Source: Mixta hanseatica (lineage in GTDB: Bacteria > Pseudomonadota > Gammaproteobacteria > Enterobacterales > Enterobacteriaceae). From it: a stretch of DNA of 64,000 bases. The position numbers and the translations under genes are program-made. Shown piece by piece: positions 35,581-44,614 of the stretch (its first letter is position 1; each line of letters begins with the position of its first letter). The notes under the pieces were generated by a model. It saw only the letters and a list, made by a program, of their open reading frames with translations, did not search any database and was not told where the DNA came from. The stretch is from NCBI RefSeq assembly GCF_023517775.1, contig NZ_CP082904.1, forward strand, positions 2,604,001 through 2,668,000, written 5' to 3'.

Positions 35581-35874
35581 GTGGATAAAGAAGAATTGTT
35601 AAAAAAATTGAATAAATTAAGTATCCCAAATGATAGCTATTCTATTGGAAGCATTGAAGACGAATCTCTGTGTATGATCTTCGATGGCTTAACGTGGTGT
35701 GTTTTTTATAGTGAGCGAGGACATCGTAAGGAACCCGAATATTTTGCAAGCGAAAATGATGCCTGTCATGCTTTTCTAACACGAATAAAAAATGGTTTTG
35801 ATTTGTTTAAAATCATCACGAACTCTCAGTCATGCCCAAAAGAGGTGGCAACGAATCTTACATTGAGTAGATAA
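35581..35874 (+). CDS. orphan immunity-like protein
   Basis: A 97-residue protein with a GTG start behind AAGGAAAATC. It begins with KEELLKKLNKLSIPNDSYSI and has WCVFYSERGHRKEPEYFASE and DACHAFLTRIKNGFD. This layout resembles Imm59-like immunity proteins of polymorphic toxins (YSERG followed by an E-x-x-AC helix). It has low G+C and no intact toxin next to it, only a 17-codon tail. Orphan immunity genes are kept by many Rhs loci and can protect against kin toxins. Family assignment from memory, uncertain. Confidence 0.6.
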   Translation: MDKEELLKKLNKLSIPNDSYSIGSIEDESLCMIFDGLTWCVFYSERGHRKEPEYFASENDACHAFLTRIKNGFDLFKIITNSQSCPKEVATNLTLSR

Positions 35875-35995
35875 AAGGAAATGCGGCCTGAAAGCCGCCT
35901 TCTTATCTAATGATGCTTTATCTTTAACTTTTTTTGCAGCCTTGCACTTACAGCAGGCTTTTTGCTTTTTGTCTCTCCGGGCGTTTCAGAGCCGG

Positions 35996-37285
35996 TCAAC
36001 CGCAGCATCGCTTGTATTTCTTTCCGCTTCCGCACGGACACAGATCGTTGCGCCCTACCGCTTCGGCTGCTTTGGGCGCTTTCTGCGCCAGCCACGGCAT
36101 GATCGCGGAGGGCGGATAACCTTGAGTCAGCAGCCCGCGCCAGACATTCATATAGCGACTGATATGCTGGAAAAAATGTTGATAGCCCGCGCAAAGGTAG
36201 TTATGGCCGGGAAGGCCGGACGGCGATACCGCAAAACGATGTTTCGGACAACCGCCGTGACAGGCAAAGCGATAATCACAGCGCCGGCAGTCCGCGGTTA
36301 ACCGCTCCCGTTTCGCCTCGCCAAAAACAATGGCCCGCTCGCTGTTATTCAGCGCCTGGATGCTCTGTTGATGAATATTGCCCAGCAGGTGTTCCGGATA
36401 GACATAATGGTCACAGTTATAGAGATCGCCATTTGCTTCCAGCGCAAACGCATGACCACAGGTTTCTGCATGCACACACAGCACAGGAGGCTGCCCCATC
36501 CAGGCGGCCAGCGCGAGATCAAACATCTGGACATAGACACGATCTACGTCACGGCGAACCCAGAGATCAAAAATCTGATTGAGGAACTCGCCGTACTGCC
36601 AGGCGGGCACCGTCCAGGGCGCCAGCATCGCAGCGCTTTCGCCCGGCATCACCAGATTTAACCGGCTGGACGCGTTGGTGCTTATCCGCTCCACCAGCGG
36701 GATAAACTGAATATAACGGGAACCCGCCGCCAGCAAAAACTCATACACTTCCCGCGCATGGTCAACGTTATGTTTGCCCACCACCGTTAGGGTATTAAAC
36801 TCGACCTTGTGCGCCTTTAGCAGCGCCATCGCCGCCATGGTTTGTGCGTGCGTCCCCTTCCCGGCGCGATTGACCCGATACTGGTTATGCAGATGTGCCG
36901 GGCCGTCAAGCGACAGGCCAATCAGGAAATTTTGTTCTGCGAAGAAGGCCACCCACGCCTCATTGAGCAGAATCCCGTTGGTTTGCAGTGTATGTGTAAT
37001 TCTCCTGCCGTTAGCGTATTGCTCACACAGTGCCACCACGCGCTGGAAAAACGGCAATCCCATTAGTGTCGGCTCGCCGCCCTGCCAGGCAAAATTAATC
37101 TGCTCGCCACGCTGCGCGGCAATATGCTGGCGGATAAACTGCTCCAGCGTCTCATCCGTCATGCGTCAGTTTCTATTGCGCTCCGGGTAAAGCGCTGCTT
37201 TTTCAAGATAGAAGCAGTAGGTGCAATCAATATTGCAGACCGCGCCGCTCGGTTTCGCCATCACGTGACAATCCGCAACTACCAT
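35996..37285 (-). pseudogene. anaerobic sulfatase-maturating radical SAM enzyme, nonsense mutation
   Basis: The full frame is 429 codons from the ATG after GGAGATTGG. The radical SAM triad is in VCNIDCTYCFYLEK (Cys17, 21, 24), followed by an in-frame TGA at codon 40 where a tryptophan (TGG) is plausible: PERNRN-stop-RMTDETL. Beyond it are WQGGEPTLMG, SLDGP, the auxiliary cluster cysteines (CVHAETCGHAF, CRRCDYRFACHGGCPKHR) and a C-terminal SEC-C zinc motif (CPCGSGKKYKRCC). Such enzymes convert Cys or Ser of sulfatases to formylglycine without oxygen. An internal ATG two codons after the stop would give a protein without the radical SAM cysteines, so activity is probably lost. It is divergent from a sulfatase gene. 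Confidence 0.85.
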
Positions 37286-37599
37286 GTCCAATCTCCTTAT
37301 TATCTGTTACCGCTGTAAAACGGCGCAACGGAATAGCAAAATGGCACCTGTACCGTTTTTCAACGCCAGTAAAAAATAGCCCTGTTATACTTTAACCCTG
37401 TATAAACCTTTCCTTTTGATGCGCAGACAATGCCTCAAAAAATTAGATTTTTTTACGCCTTTATTTAACACGACTATTTAATTACAAAATTTCATGCACA
37501 ACGACCAGTGGTCGCCAGCATAAAATAATAAATTACCCGCCACGAAAAAAATGCCAGCCATTCCACAACCTTGTTATAAATCAATGTTTACCAGTAAAA

Positions 37600-37744
37600 A
37601 CAGCAAAGCCTATGAAGGAGATCACAATAATAAACGCGGAACTTGCAATTTAATTTAAAAAGCGGATGTTAACGGGGCGATCGTAACTCAAATAATGAGG
37701 CGAAACCTGATGCTGGCCCATATGTGCCATCGTCAGGTTTTTTT
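37600..37744 (+). ncRNA. candidate short transcript ending in a terminator
   Basis: The 580-base sulfatase/maturase divergent region has a free-standing hairpin AAACCTGA...TCAGGTTT (37703-37744) followed by seven Ts, 120 bases before the sulfatase ATG. In front of it is a 13-codon frame (ATG at 37611, ending ELAI). No annotated gene needs this terminator. It could end a small RNA or act as a leader/attenuator for the sulfatase gene. No promoter was identified with confidence. Confidence 0.3.
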
Positions 37745-37865
37745 ATGCTCGTAATAAATATCTTCAGGAAATAATGCATAAACCCCTTTATCTGCTTTTT
37801 TAAACATTAACCGATACAGGACTGATTCACTATACGCATTAACGTTACTGTAAAAGGGAGCAAAC

Positions 37866-39320
37866 ATGAACGCTAAATTAAGCCTGGCGGCGATAAGTCT
37901 TGCATTAATGGCGGCGCCTGCGCTGGCAAGCCCTGCGGCTGCGCCAGCCCGCCCGAATATTATTTTACTGTTCGCTGATGATATGGGCTGGGCCGATATC
38001 TCCGTTCAGGGTGCGAAAACCCCTACCGCGCATCTTGACCAGCTGGCGGCGACCGGACAGCGCTGGACCAATTTTTATGTCTCTTCCCCGGTCTGTTCGC
38101 CCAGCCGTGGCGGGCTGATGACCGGCAGGCTGGAGACGCGCACCGGGCTATACGGCGCACAAACTCCGGTGCTGCTGGAAAAAGATCCCGACGGTTTTCC
38201 CGCCGATGAACTGACCATCGCCGACTCACTGCGACAAAATGGCTACCACACCATCATGTACGGCAAATGGCATCTGGGTAATCACGCGCAGGATTTTCCT
38301 ACCCGCCACGGCTTTGATGAGTGGTTCGGCATTCCCATCAGCAACGACTGCTATAGCACCCAGGTCGATCTGTTTGACGGTTTAACCTCCTCCGACCCGC
38401 AGATATTTAAAAATACCCTTGCGGTGGTGGAAAAGAGCAACAGCCAGCCGCGTCAGGAGTACTGGAACGTTCCGCTCTATCACTCTTATCGCTATAAAGG
38501 CAAGCAGGTCGACTATCTGATACCGCAGGGTTTTCAACAGTCCAGTTTTACAAAAGTGGTCACGGAAAAAGCGGTCAACTACATCGGCGAAAACAAGAAC
38601 CGCCCTTTCTTTATGTATATGGCCTACCCGCAAACCCATGTGCCGCTGTTTGGCTCGCCAGAGTTTAAAGGCAAAGGCCATAACCGCTACGGCGATATCA
38701 TGCTGGAAATCGACTGGTCGGTAGGCCAGATCTGGCAGGCGCTGGAGAAGAACCATCTGGCGGAGAACACCATTATTATGTTTACCTCCGACAATGGCCC
38801 CTGGCTGATGTATGACAAATATGGTATCTCCGGCTCGGCGCTGCCGCTGCGCGATGGGAAGAGCACGCCCTGGGAAGGCGGCCAGCGCGTGCCGTTTATT
38901 ATCAACTGGCCTGGCAAAATCAAGCCTGCCGTGGTGGAAGATATCGGCAGCACGCTCGATCTGCTGCCTACGCTAATGAAGATCACCGGCAGCACGCATG
39001 CGCAGAAAACCCTGGACGGCTTTGATTTAAGCGCCGCCTTTTTACAGCGTCAGCCCAGCCCACGTACCTTTATGCCCTATTTTTACAAAGGCGAAATGGA
39101 GGCGTGGCGCGAAGGGGATTATAAGCTGGTCTTTACGCAGTATGACGGCGGGCAGCCGAAACGCCTGAAACAGCCGCTGATGTTTAATCTGCGCACCGAT
39201 AGCAGCGAACAGCATAATATCGCCGCGCAGGAGCCAGAGCGTTATCAGCGCCTGATAAAGAGCGCGCAGGATTATCTGCAGTCATTGGGAGAAAAGCGCG
39301 CGCCGCTGTTTGATATTTAA
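37866..39320 (+). CDS. periplasmic Cys-type sulfatase
   Basis: A 484-residue sulfatase with a Sec signal peptide (residues 1-21, cleavage after ALA). The active-site signature is VCSPSRGGLMTGR, with Cys77 to be converted to formylglycine. Metal ligands are in FADDMGW near residue 37 and FTSDNGPW near residue 304. GKWHLG near residue 134 is another catalytic segment. It would hydrolyse aryl or carbohydrate sulfates. The divergent anSME gene would be its maturase without oxygen, but that gene has a nonsense mutation; being Cys-type it could also be matured by an FGE or an unlinked anSME. Ribosome site AAGGGAG. Confidence 0.9.
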   Translation: MNAKLSLAAISLALMAAPALASPAAAPARPNIILLFADDMGWADISVQGAKTPTAHLDQLAATGQRWTNFYVSSPVCSPSRGGLMTGRLETRTGLYGAQTPVLLEKDPDGFPADELTIADSLRQNGYHTIMYGKWHLGNHAQDFPTRHGFDEWFGIPISNDCYSTQVDLFDGLTSSDPQIFKNTLAVVEKSNSQPRQEYWNVPLYHSYRYKGKQVDYLIPQGFQQSSFTKVVTEKAVNYIGENKNRPFFMYMAYPQTHVPLFGSPEFKGKGHNRYGDIMLEIDWSVGQIWQALEKNHLAENTIIMFTSDNGPWLMYDKYGISGSALPLRDGKSTPWEGGQRVPFIINWPGKIKPAVVEDIGSTLDLLPTLMKITGSTHAQKTLDGFDLSAAFLQRQPSPRTFMPYFYKGEMEAWREGDYKLVFTQYDGGQPKRLKQPLMFNLRTDSSEQHNIAAQEPERYQRLIKSAQDYLQSLGEKRAPLFDI

Positions 39321-39328
39321 TGGTACCG

Positions 39329-39366
39329 GCCCGCTCAGTGTTCTCTGCGCGGGCTATTATTTTTCC
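39329..39366 (+). terminator. terminator after the sulfatase gene
   Basis: GCCCGC / GCGGGC with a 14-base loop followed by TATTATTTTT. Confidence 0.55.
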
Positions 39367-39402
39367 CGAAATCGTCTCTTAGGTATAGAAAGCTCTCGCT
39401 TT

Positions 39403-39421
39403 AGGAATAATTTTCATTATC
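39403..39421. promoter_or_regulatory. Fur box
   Basis: The 19 bases from AGGAATAATTTTCATTATC match the Fur consensus GATAATGATAATCATTATC at 13 positions, including the whole right half. It lies about 60 bases upstream of the iron-siderophore binding-protein gene. Confidence 0.65.
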
Positions 39422-39482
39422 ATTTAACCCAACCGTTAATTGCTGAAAATACAACAATAATTTTTATAAAGGGTAGCGTTAA

Positions 39483-40478
39483 ATGAAGAGAGTTCTCTGC
39501 GCAGCAGGATTAATGTTTGCCTCGCTCGGTTCCGTATGTGCCACCACTTACCCTCTGACCATTGAAAATTGCGGCTACCGACAAACTTTTACCGCCGCCC
39601 CCGAACGCGTAGTCGCATTAGGACAAAACACCGCAGAAATATTAATGCTGCTGGGGCTACAGGATAAAATGGTGGCCACCGCCTTTTGGCCATCGAAGGT
39701 ATTGCCTCAGCTGGCGGAAAAAAATAGCAAAATTAAAACATTAACCATTGAAATCCCCACCCTTGAATCGGTTCTGGCGCAAAACCCTGACTTTGTCGCC
39801 GCGCAGTTGCCCCTGCTCATGGGACCGGAAAGTAAAGTCGTTAAACGTGAAGACCTCGCCACCTTAGGCGTAAACAGTTATATGTCGCCGGGAATGTGCG
39901 CCACAGAAAAAGCTATCGGGGATATGTATGGCAGCCGCCAGAAGCTATGGGATATGACTTATCTTTATAAAGAGATAGAAGATTTCGCGAAAATTTTTAA
40001 TGTGGAAGCGCGTGGTCAGGCGTTAATTGCCGATTTTAAACAACGTGAGATAAATTTACGTCAGGAATTTGCTAACAATAAGAATCGCTCTTTTGTCTTC
40101 TGGTTTTCCAGTTCCTCGCCCTCTGCTGACGCTTACGTCGGCGGAAAAAACAGCGCATCGGGCTTTATCGCTAATGTGTTAGGCGGCCATAACGCGATAA
40201 CCTCCGAGGCGGAATGGCCAACCGTTGGCTGGGAAAGCATTATTGCCGCGAATCCTGATGTAATTGTGGTTTCCAGTCTCGATCGTAACCGCTGGGCGCT
40301 CGACAATGCACAAGAAAAAATCAAATTCCTTAACAGCGATCCTACCGTTAGTCAGATCGATGCGGTGAAGCAAGGTCACATTGTCGTTATGGATGGTCAG
40401 GCGATGAACCCGACTATCCGCACTCTTTATGGCGCTGAACAGATCGGCGAACAGCTTAGAAAGATGGAATTGAATTAA
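39483..40478 (+). CDS. periplasmic iron-siderophore binding protein (FecB/FepB-like)
   Basis: A 331-residue class III substrate-binding protein with a Sec signal peptide (cleavage near residue 20, after VCA). The family pattern PERVVALGQNTAEILMLLGL (39-58), IPTLESVLAQNPDFV and a second domain (VGWESIIAANPDVIVVSS) are clear. It should deliver a ferric siderophore or similar chelate to the permease encoded next; the ligand is unknown. Its stop overlaps the permease start by one base (TAATG). A Fur box upstream points to iron repression. Confidence 0.88.
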   Translation: MKRVLCAAGLMFASLGSVCATTYPLTIENCGYRQTFTAAPERVVALGQNTAEILMLLGLQDKMVATAFWPSKVLPQLAEKNSKIKTLTIEIPTLESVLAQNPDFVAAQLPLLMGPESKVVKREDLATLGVNSYMSPGMCATEKAIGDMYGSRQKLWDMTYLYKEIEDFAKIFNVEARGQALIADFKQREINLRQEFANNKNRSFVFWFSSSSPSADAYVGGKNSASGFIANVLGGHNAITSEAEWPTVGWESIIAANPDVIVVSSLDRNRWALDNAQEKIKFLNSDPTVSQIDAVKQGHIVVMDGQAMNPTIRTLYGAEQIGEQLRKMELN

Positions 40479-41518
40479 TGGCCACTGTTGTTCAACAGGC
40501 GCGACGCGGCCTGTTTCTGACGCTGTCTGGCGTGCTTTCAGTGGTACTGTTAGCGCTGGTTATTGCGATTGGGGTGAGCGTTGGCGAGCTCTCTATTCCA
40601 CTGAGCAGCGTATTAAGCGTGCTGGGTAATAAAACAGGCTTAACCCATGTTCCGCTGAATCGTATCCATGAAAGCGTCATTTGGGATTTTCGTTTAAGCC
40701 GGGCGCTGGTGGCCGCCTGCTGCGGCGCGGGGCTGGCTATTTGCGGCGCGGTACTGCAAAGCCTGCTGAAAAATGCCCTTGCCGAACCCTATGTGCTGGG
40801 CGTATCCGCAGGCGCTTCAACTGGCGCGGTTTCGGTGGTGGTGCTGGGTATCGGCTCTGGCGCCGTGACGCTTTCGGCGGGGGCCTTTGCCGGCGCCTTC
40901 GCCGCCTTCGCCTTTGTCGCTTTTCTGACCAACGGCGCGCGTGGCGGTAATGAGCGCACTATCCTCGCTGGCGTTGCCGCGTCACAATTTTTTAATGCCA
41001 TTACCGCCTATACCATTAGCACGTCCGCCAGCGCGCAGCAGGCGCGCGACGTCATGTTCTGGCTGCTTGGCAGCTTCAGCGGCGTAAGATGGCCTGAGTT
41101 TCAGCTGGTGTTGGTGGTGGTGCTGGTCGGCCTGGCTATCTGCCTTTACTACTCACGGGCGCTTGATGCCTTTACCTTTGGCGACGATGCCGCGCTTTCG
41201 CTTGGCATCCCTGTTGCCTGGGTACGGTTAAGCCTGTTTACCACCACCGCGCTGATTACCGCCACCATTGTCAGCATGGCCGGATCGATTGGCTTTGTGG
41301 GGTTGGTTGTCCCGCATGTTATGCGCTTCTTTTTCGGCCCGCTACATCGCACTTTGCTGCTCGCCAGCGCGCTGGCCGGCGCGATTCTGATGGTATTAGC
41401 GGATATCGCTTCGCGCCTGCTGATCGCCCCACAAAGCCTGCCGGTTGGCGTGGTTACCGCTCTGGTCGGCGTGCCGTTTTTTGCCATCATTATTTACCGT
41501 TCAGGGAGCAAGTCATGA
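40478..41518 (+). CDS. FecCD-family ABC permease
   Basis: A 346-residue inner-membrane permease of the FecCD/BtuC family with about ten helices. SRALVAACCGAGLAICGAVLQ near residue 74 and NALAEPYVLGVSAGAS near residue 97 are the family signatures; GFVGLVVPHVMRFFFGPLHR near residue 272 contacts the ATPase. A single permease gene implies a homodimer, as in BtuC. Overlaps the ATPase gene by four bases. Confidence 0.92.
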   Translation: MATVVQQARRGLFLTLSGVLSVVLLALVIAIGVSVGELSIPLSSVLSVLGNKTGLTHVPLNRIHESVIWDFRLSRALVAACCGAGLAICGAVLQSLLKNALAEPYVLGVSAGASTGAVSVVVLGIGSGAVTLSAGAFAGAFAAFAFVAFLTNGARGGNERTILAGVAASQFFNAITAYTISTSASAQQARDVMFWLLGSFSGVRWPEFQLVLVVVLVGLAICLYYSRALDAFTFGDDAALSLGIPVAWVRLSLFTTTALITATIVSMAGSIGFVGLVVPHVMRFFFGPLHRTLLLASALAGAILMVLADIASRLLIAPQSLPVGVVTALVGVPFFAIIIYRSGSKS

Positions 41519-42276
41519 GTATCGGCGCTGAAAACGTCTCCTGGAAGGTAGGTAACAAAGTTATCGTCGACAATGTCTCGCTCACGGTTTCCCCAGGCGC
41601 AACCGTCGGGCTACTCGGCCCTAATGGCTCCGGAAAGTCTTCACTGTTGCGCCTGCTTGCCGGCATTCGTCGCCCGCACGCTGGCACGGTTACGCTGGAT
41701 GGCAAGGCGATCCGTTATATTGCCAAAAAACAGCTGGCCCGCCGTATCGCCTTCGTTGAGCAACACGCTGCAACCGAGGCGAATATGCGGGTGCGGGATG
41801 TGGTGAAATTGGGCCGCATCCCGCATCATTCTCCCTTTTCCAGCTGGAGCCGGGAGGACGATAAGATTGTCGATGAAGCGCTGGAAAGAGTGGAGATGCT
41901 GCAATGCAGCGATCGGAGATGGCAGAGCCTGTCGGGCGGTGAGCGTCAAAGGGTGCATATCGCCAGAGCCCTGGCGCAAACGCCTGGAGAGATCCTGTTA
42001 GATGAACCGACCAATCATCTGGATATCCATCATCAAATACAGTTAATGAAGCTTATCAGCGAGCTGGCGGTAACCAGTATCGTCGCTATTCACGATCTCA
42101 ACCATGCTGCAATGTTTTGCGATGCGCTGATCGTCATGCAAAATGGCAACGTTATCGCCAGAGGGACGCCGGAGCAGGTACTTACCGAGTCACTGCTGTG
42201 GCAGGTGTTTCAGGTGGAAACGCGTATTGAGGTTTCCCCTTACCATGGCAAAAAACATATCCACTTTATTTCGTAA
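41515..42276 (+). CDS. iron-siderophore ABC transporter ATPase
   Basis: A 253-residue ATPase of the FepC/BtuD type. Walker A is GPNGSGKSS near residue 37, the signature is LSGGERQRVHIARAL, and Walker B is EILLDEPTNHLD. The switch histidine is in IVAIHDLNHAAMFCD. Third gene of the operon; an MFS gene follows after 14 bases. Confidence 0.93.
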   Translation: MSIGAENVSWKVGNKVIVDNVSLTVSPGATVGLLGPNGSGKSSLLRLLAGIRRPHAGTVTLDGKAIRYIAKKQLARRIAFVEQHAATEANMRVRDVVKLGRIPHHSPFSSWSREDDKIVDEALERVEMLQCSDRRWQSLSGGERQRVHIARALAQTPGEILLDEPTNHLDIHHQIQLMKLISELAVTSIVAIHDLNHAAMFCDALIVMQNGNVIARGTPEQVLTESLLWQVFQVETRIEVSPYHGKKHIHFIS

Positions 42277-42290
42277 CAGCAGGTCATTTC

Positions 42291-43547
42291 ATGTTTTTGC
42301 CTTCCCTGCGACCGACGACGCAAATCTGGCCGCCTGTTTTATTAGGCAGCCAGTTTGTTTTCAATATTGGCTTTTATGCGGTTGTGCCCTTTTTAGCCCT
42401 GTTCCTGCGCGATGATATGCTGTTATCCGGCGGCGTCATCGGGCTGGTGCTTGGGTTGCGCACCTTCTCACAGCAGGGGATGTTTATCGTCGGCGGGACG
42501 CTATCGGATCGCTTTGGCGCGCGTATCGTTATCCTTTGGGGCTGTTTTATCCGCATAGCGGGATTTCTGCTGCTGGCGTTGGGTCAATCCCTTTGGCCAA
42601 TTGTACTTGGCGCCTGCCTGACCGGCGTTGGCGGAGCGTTATTTTCCCCCTCTATTGAAGCGTTGCTCGCTAAAGCGGGCCAGCAAAGCGAGGCTAGCGG
42701 TAAGCGCAGCCGCGCCGAGTGGTTCGCTCTTTTTGCCGTATGCGGCGAACTGGGGGCCGTGTTGGGTCCGGTATTGGGCGCGTTATTTACCGGGCTGGGC
42801 TTTCGTCTGGTCGCGTTCGCCGGCGCCGCTGTTTTTTTACTGGCGCTGATCGTGCTCTCTTTTTCGCTGCCGCCCACACGGAAAAAACCTGCATCCATGC
42901 GGCCGATTCCCTGGTGGACCGCATTGCGTCAGCCGCGGTTTGTAGCGTTTATTGCCGCTTACAGCGCCTGGCTATTGAGTTATAACCAGCTTTATCTGGC
43001 TTTGCCGGTGGAAATACAACGCGCCGGCGGAAGCGAAAAAGATCTGGGGCCGCTGTTTATGCTGGCCTCGTTATTAATCATTACCTTTCAACTGCCGCTG
43101 GCGCGTTTGGCTCGCGCCGTCGGGCCGGTCTGGAGTCTGCCCACGGGCTTTGTGTTGGTATCCGCCTCTTTTCTGAGCGTGGCGTTTTTCGCCGCAGATG
43201 CTCCCTCAACCGGCTGGCTTCGCCTGCTGCCTGCGGCTTGCTTTGTCACCCTACTCACCGTAGGGCAAATGCTGCTGGTGCCTGCGGCAAAAGACCTTAT
43301 TCCGCATTTTGCTGAAGAAGCTACCCTCGGCGCGCACTATGGCGCCCTTGCCAGTGCCGGCGGTTGCGCGGTGCTGATCGGCAACTTTCTCTTTGGCGGC
43401 CTGCTGGATGGTGCGCTGGCGCCGTCAGCGCAGGCCAGCTATCCCTGGCTGCTACTGGCGCTGTTTCCGCTGTGTAGCGCCGGAGTATTACTGATCATTT
43501 GTCGCCAGATGCGTGACCAGCTCGGCAATAGCAGGCTGGGTCACTGA
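42291..43547 (+). CDS. MFS transporter in the iron-uptake operon
   Basis: A 418-residue, 12-helix MFS protein. Motif A between helices 2 and 3 reads GGTLSDRFGARIVI, and SPSIEALLAKAGQ with RAEWFALFAVCGELGAVLGP resembles drug or metabolite exporters such as MdtH. It is 14 bases from the ATPase gene and ends at a strong terminator, so it is the last gene of the Fur-controlled operon. A role in exporting a siderophore, or in passing imported chelates on or out, is likely but unproven. No outer-membrane receptor or siderophore synthesis genes are present in the window. Confidence 0.82.
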   Translation: MFLPSLRPTTQIWPPVLLGSQFVFNIGFYAVVPFLALFLRDDMLLSGGVIGLVLGLRTFSQQGMFIVGGTLSDRFGARIVILWGCFIRIAGFLLLALGQSLWPIVLGACLTGVGGALFSPSIEALLAKAGQQSEASGKRSRAEWFALFAVCGELGAVLGPVLGALFTGLGFRLVAFAGAAVFLLALIVLSFSLPPTRKKPASMRPIPWWTALRQPRFVAFIAAYSAWLLSYNQLYLALPVEIQRAGGSEKDLGPLFMLASLLIITFQLPLARLARAVGPVWSLPTGFVLVSASFLSVAFFAADAPSTGWLRLLPAACFVTLLTVGQMLLVPAAKDLIPHFAEEATLGAHYGALASAGGCAVLIGNFLFGGLLDGALAPSAQASYPWLLLALFPLCSAGVLLIICRQMRDQLGNSRLGH

Positions 43548-43574
43548 CCGCTTTTGCCGTGCAAAAGCCGCAGA

Positions 43575-43612
43575 CAAAAAAGCCCGCTCAGGCTACCGTG
43601 AGCGGGCTTTTT
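43575..43612. terminator. bidirectional terminator
   Basis: AAAAAAGCCCGCTCA / TGAGCGGGCTTTTT with an eight-base loop; A-run and T-run flank it, serving the convergent MFS and monooxygenase genes. Confidence 0.9.
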
Positions 43613-43633
43613 ATATTTGCCGCGTTTATAGCA

Positions 43634-43924
43634 TCAGGCCAGCACTTTCAGTTTTGTTACCTGCAGTTCAGCGCGATCGTTAATAGTTTCCATCAGGCGC
43701 AGGAACGGCGCGGCTTCGCTGTGCTGCTGCAGGTGCGCTTCAGATTCCCAGCGCTCCAGCAAAACAAAGCGTTGCGGATTTTCCAAATCCTGATGCAGCT
43801 GATACTGCTGGCAGCCCGGTTCGCCCTGCACGTCGCGCTCTACGGTGCGCAGCGCCTGCTCAACCACCTCCGCCTCGCCTGCTTTTGGGATCACGGTGGC
43901 GACAATAGCGATAACTTCACTCAT
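43634..43924 (-). CDS. ABM-domain putative quinol monooxygenase
   Basis: A 96-residue antibiotic-biosynthesis-monooxygenase (YgiN-like) ferredoxin-fold protein: VIAIVATVIPKAGEAEVVEQ at the start, GEPGCQQYQLHQDLENP and RFVLLERWESEAHLQQHSEA are typical. Such dimers oxidise quinols or similar small aromatics without a cofactor, or act in stress. The start follows AAGGAGAAACAAA. Single gene. Confidence 0.85.
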   Translation of the reverse strand: MSEVIAIVATVIPKAGEAEVVEQALRTVERDVQGEPGCQQYQLHQDLENPQRFVLLERWESEAHLQQHSEAAPFLRLMETINDRAELQVTKLKVLA

Positions 43925-44129
43925 TTTGTTTCTCCTTCGATTGGTTTGATACATTGCGTCAGGTCAGAATAGACGATATTGCGCCGCAATCGCATAGCGA
44001 TTCCTACAAGGAGGCACGCAGCGCTTAAATTTAATGAATGATTGCTGATTTTTTATGCTTGAAATTCCTTGATTGGCCAATATATAGCGTTCAGGATTAT
44101 CTTAAATTTGATTGTCGGGAGCCTGGCGA

Positions 44130-44390
44130 ATGAAACCGTGCGATGAAACCCTCTCTCAGCAACCGCAAAAACTGGTGGCGGCGGCTAATCAGGACTCTGT
44201 TCAGGAGCTGCTTGCACTGCTACAGCAGCAAAACTTGCCGCCGGAAACCGCGCTGGCAAACCTGGCGGTGGCGATGTCTCAGCTAATGGCCGAGACCGGC
44301 TGCCATCAATTTATTCTCAGCAACCCGCTTTCTCAGCTGCTGGTGCTGTTGCAAACCGGCGCGCCCACCCACAGCCATATGGTTCATTAA
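44130..44390 (+). CDS. hypothetical protein
   Basis: An 86-residue, mostly helical, glutamine- and leucine-rich protein (SVQELLALLQQQNLPPETAL, then AVAMSQLMAETGCHQFIL) that ends in HSHMVH. It has GGGAG eight bases before the ATG and typical codon use. No membrane segment and no family I recognise. It lies alone between a monooxygenase gene and the aldehyde oxidase operon. Confidence 0.5.
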   Translation: MKPCDETLSQQPQKLVAAANQDSVQELLALLQQQNLPPETALANLAVAMSQLMAETGCHQFILSNPLSQLLVLLQTGAPTHSHMVH

Positions 44391-44469
44391 GGCGCCCCGC
44401 TGTTGGCGGCAGCCTGGTCTGCCGCTTCCCCTGTTTTGCCTTCTCGCGTCTCGTCCCCTGTTCATAGCG

Positions 44470-44479
44470 TCTACACTTA
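44470..44479 (+). promoter_or_regulatory. candidate sigma-S -10 upstream of the aldehyde oxidase operon
   Basis: TCTACACTTA matches the extended sigma-S -10 (KCTAYRCTTA) closely. It lies about 135 bases before the first ATG of the operon. No strong -35 is present, in keeping with sigma-S use. The stretch 44391-44614 shows no gene. Confidence 0.4.
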
Positions 44480-44614
44480 TGCGGTTACCTAATCAAAGGC
44501 CGTCATCGTAGCGGCCTGCTCTGCACTTTTTGTTTAACGCAATGTGGGCAGTGCTGCCAGGCGCTGAAGCGCCACGGCTGCTGCCATCCTTTCACCCTGT
44601 AACGGGAGACCGCT

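Noticed and set aside
26547..35995. Classical genomic island with integrase and att repeats at tRNA-Asn
   Set aside because: No integrase gene and no second copy of the tRNA 3' end were found at the right edge; the region is accessory but the mechanism is open.
37150..37170. TGA in the maturase read as selenocysteine
   Set aside because: The position fits a tryptophan rather than an active-site cysteine and I see no convincing bacterial SECIS stem-loop just after it.
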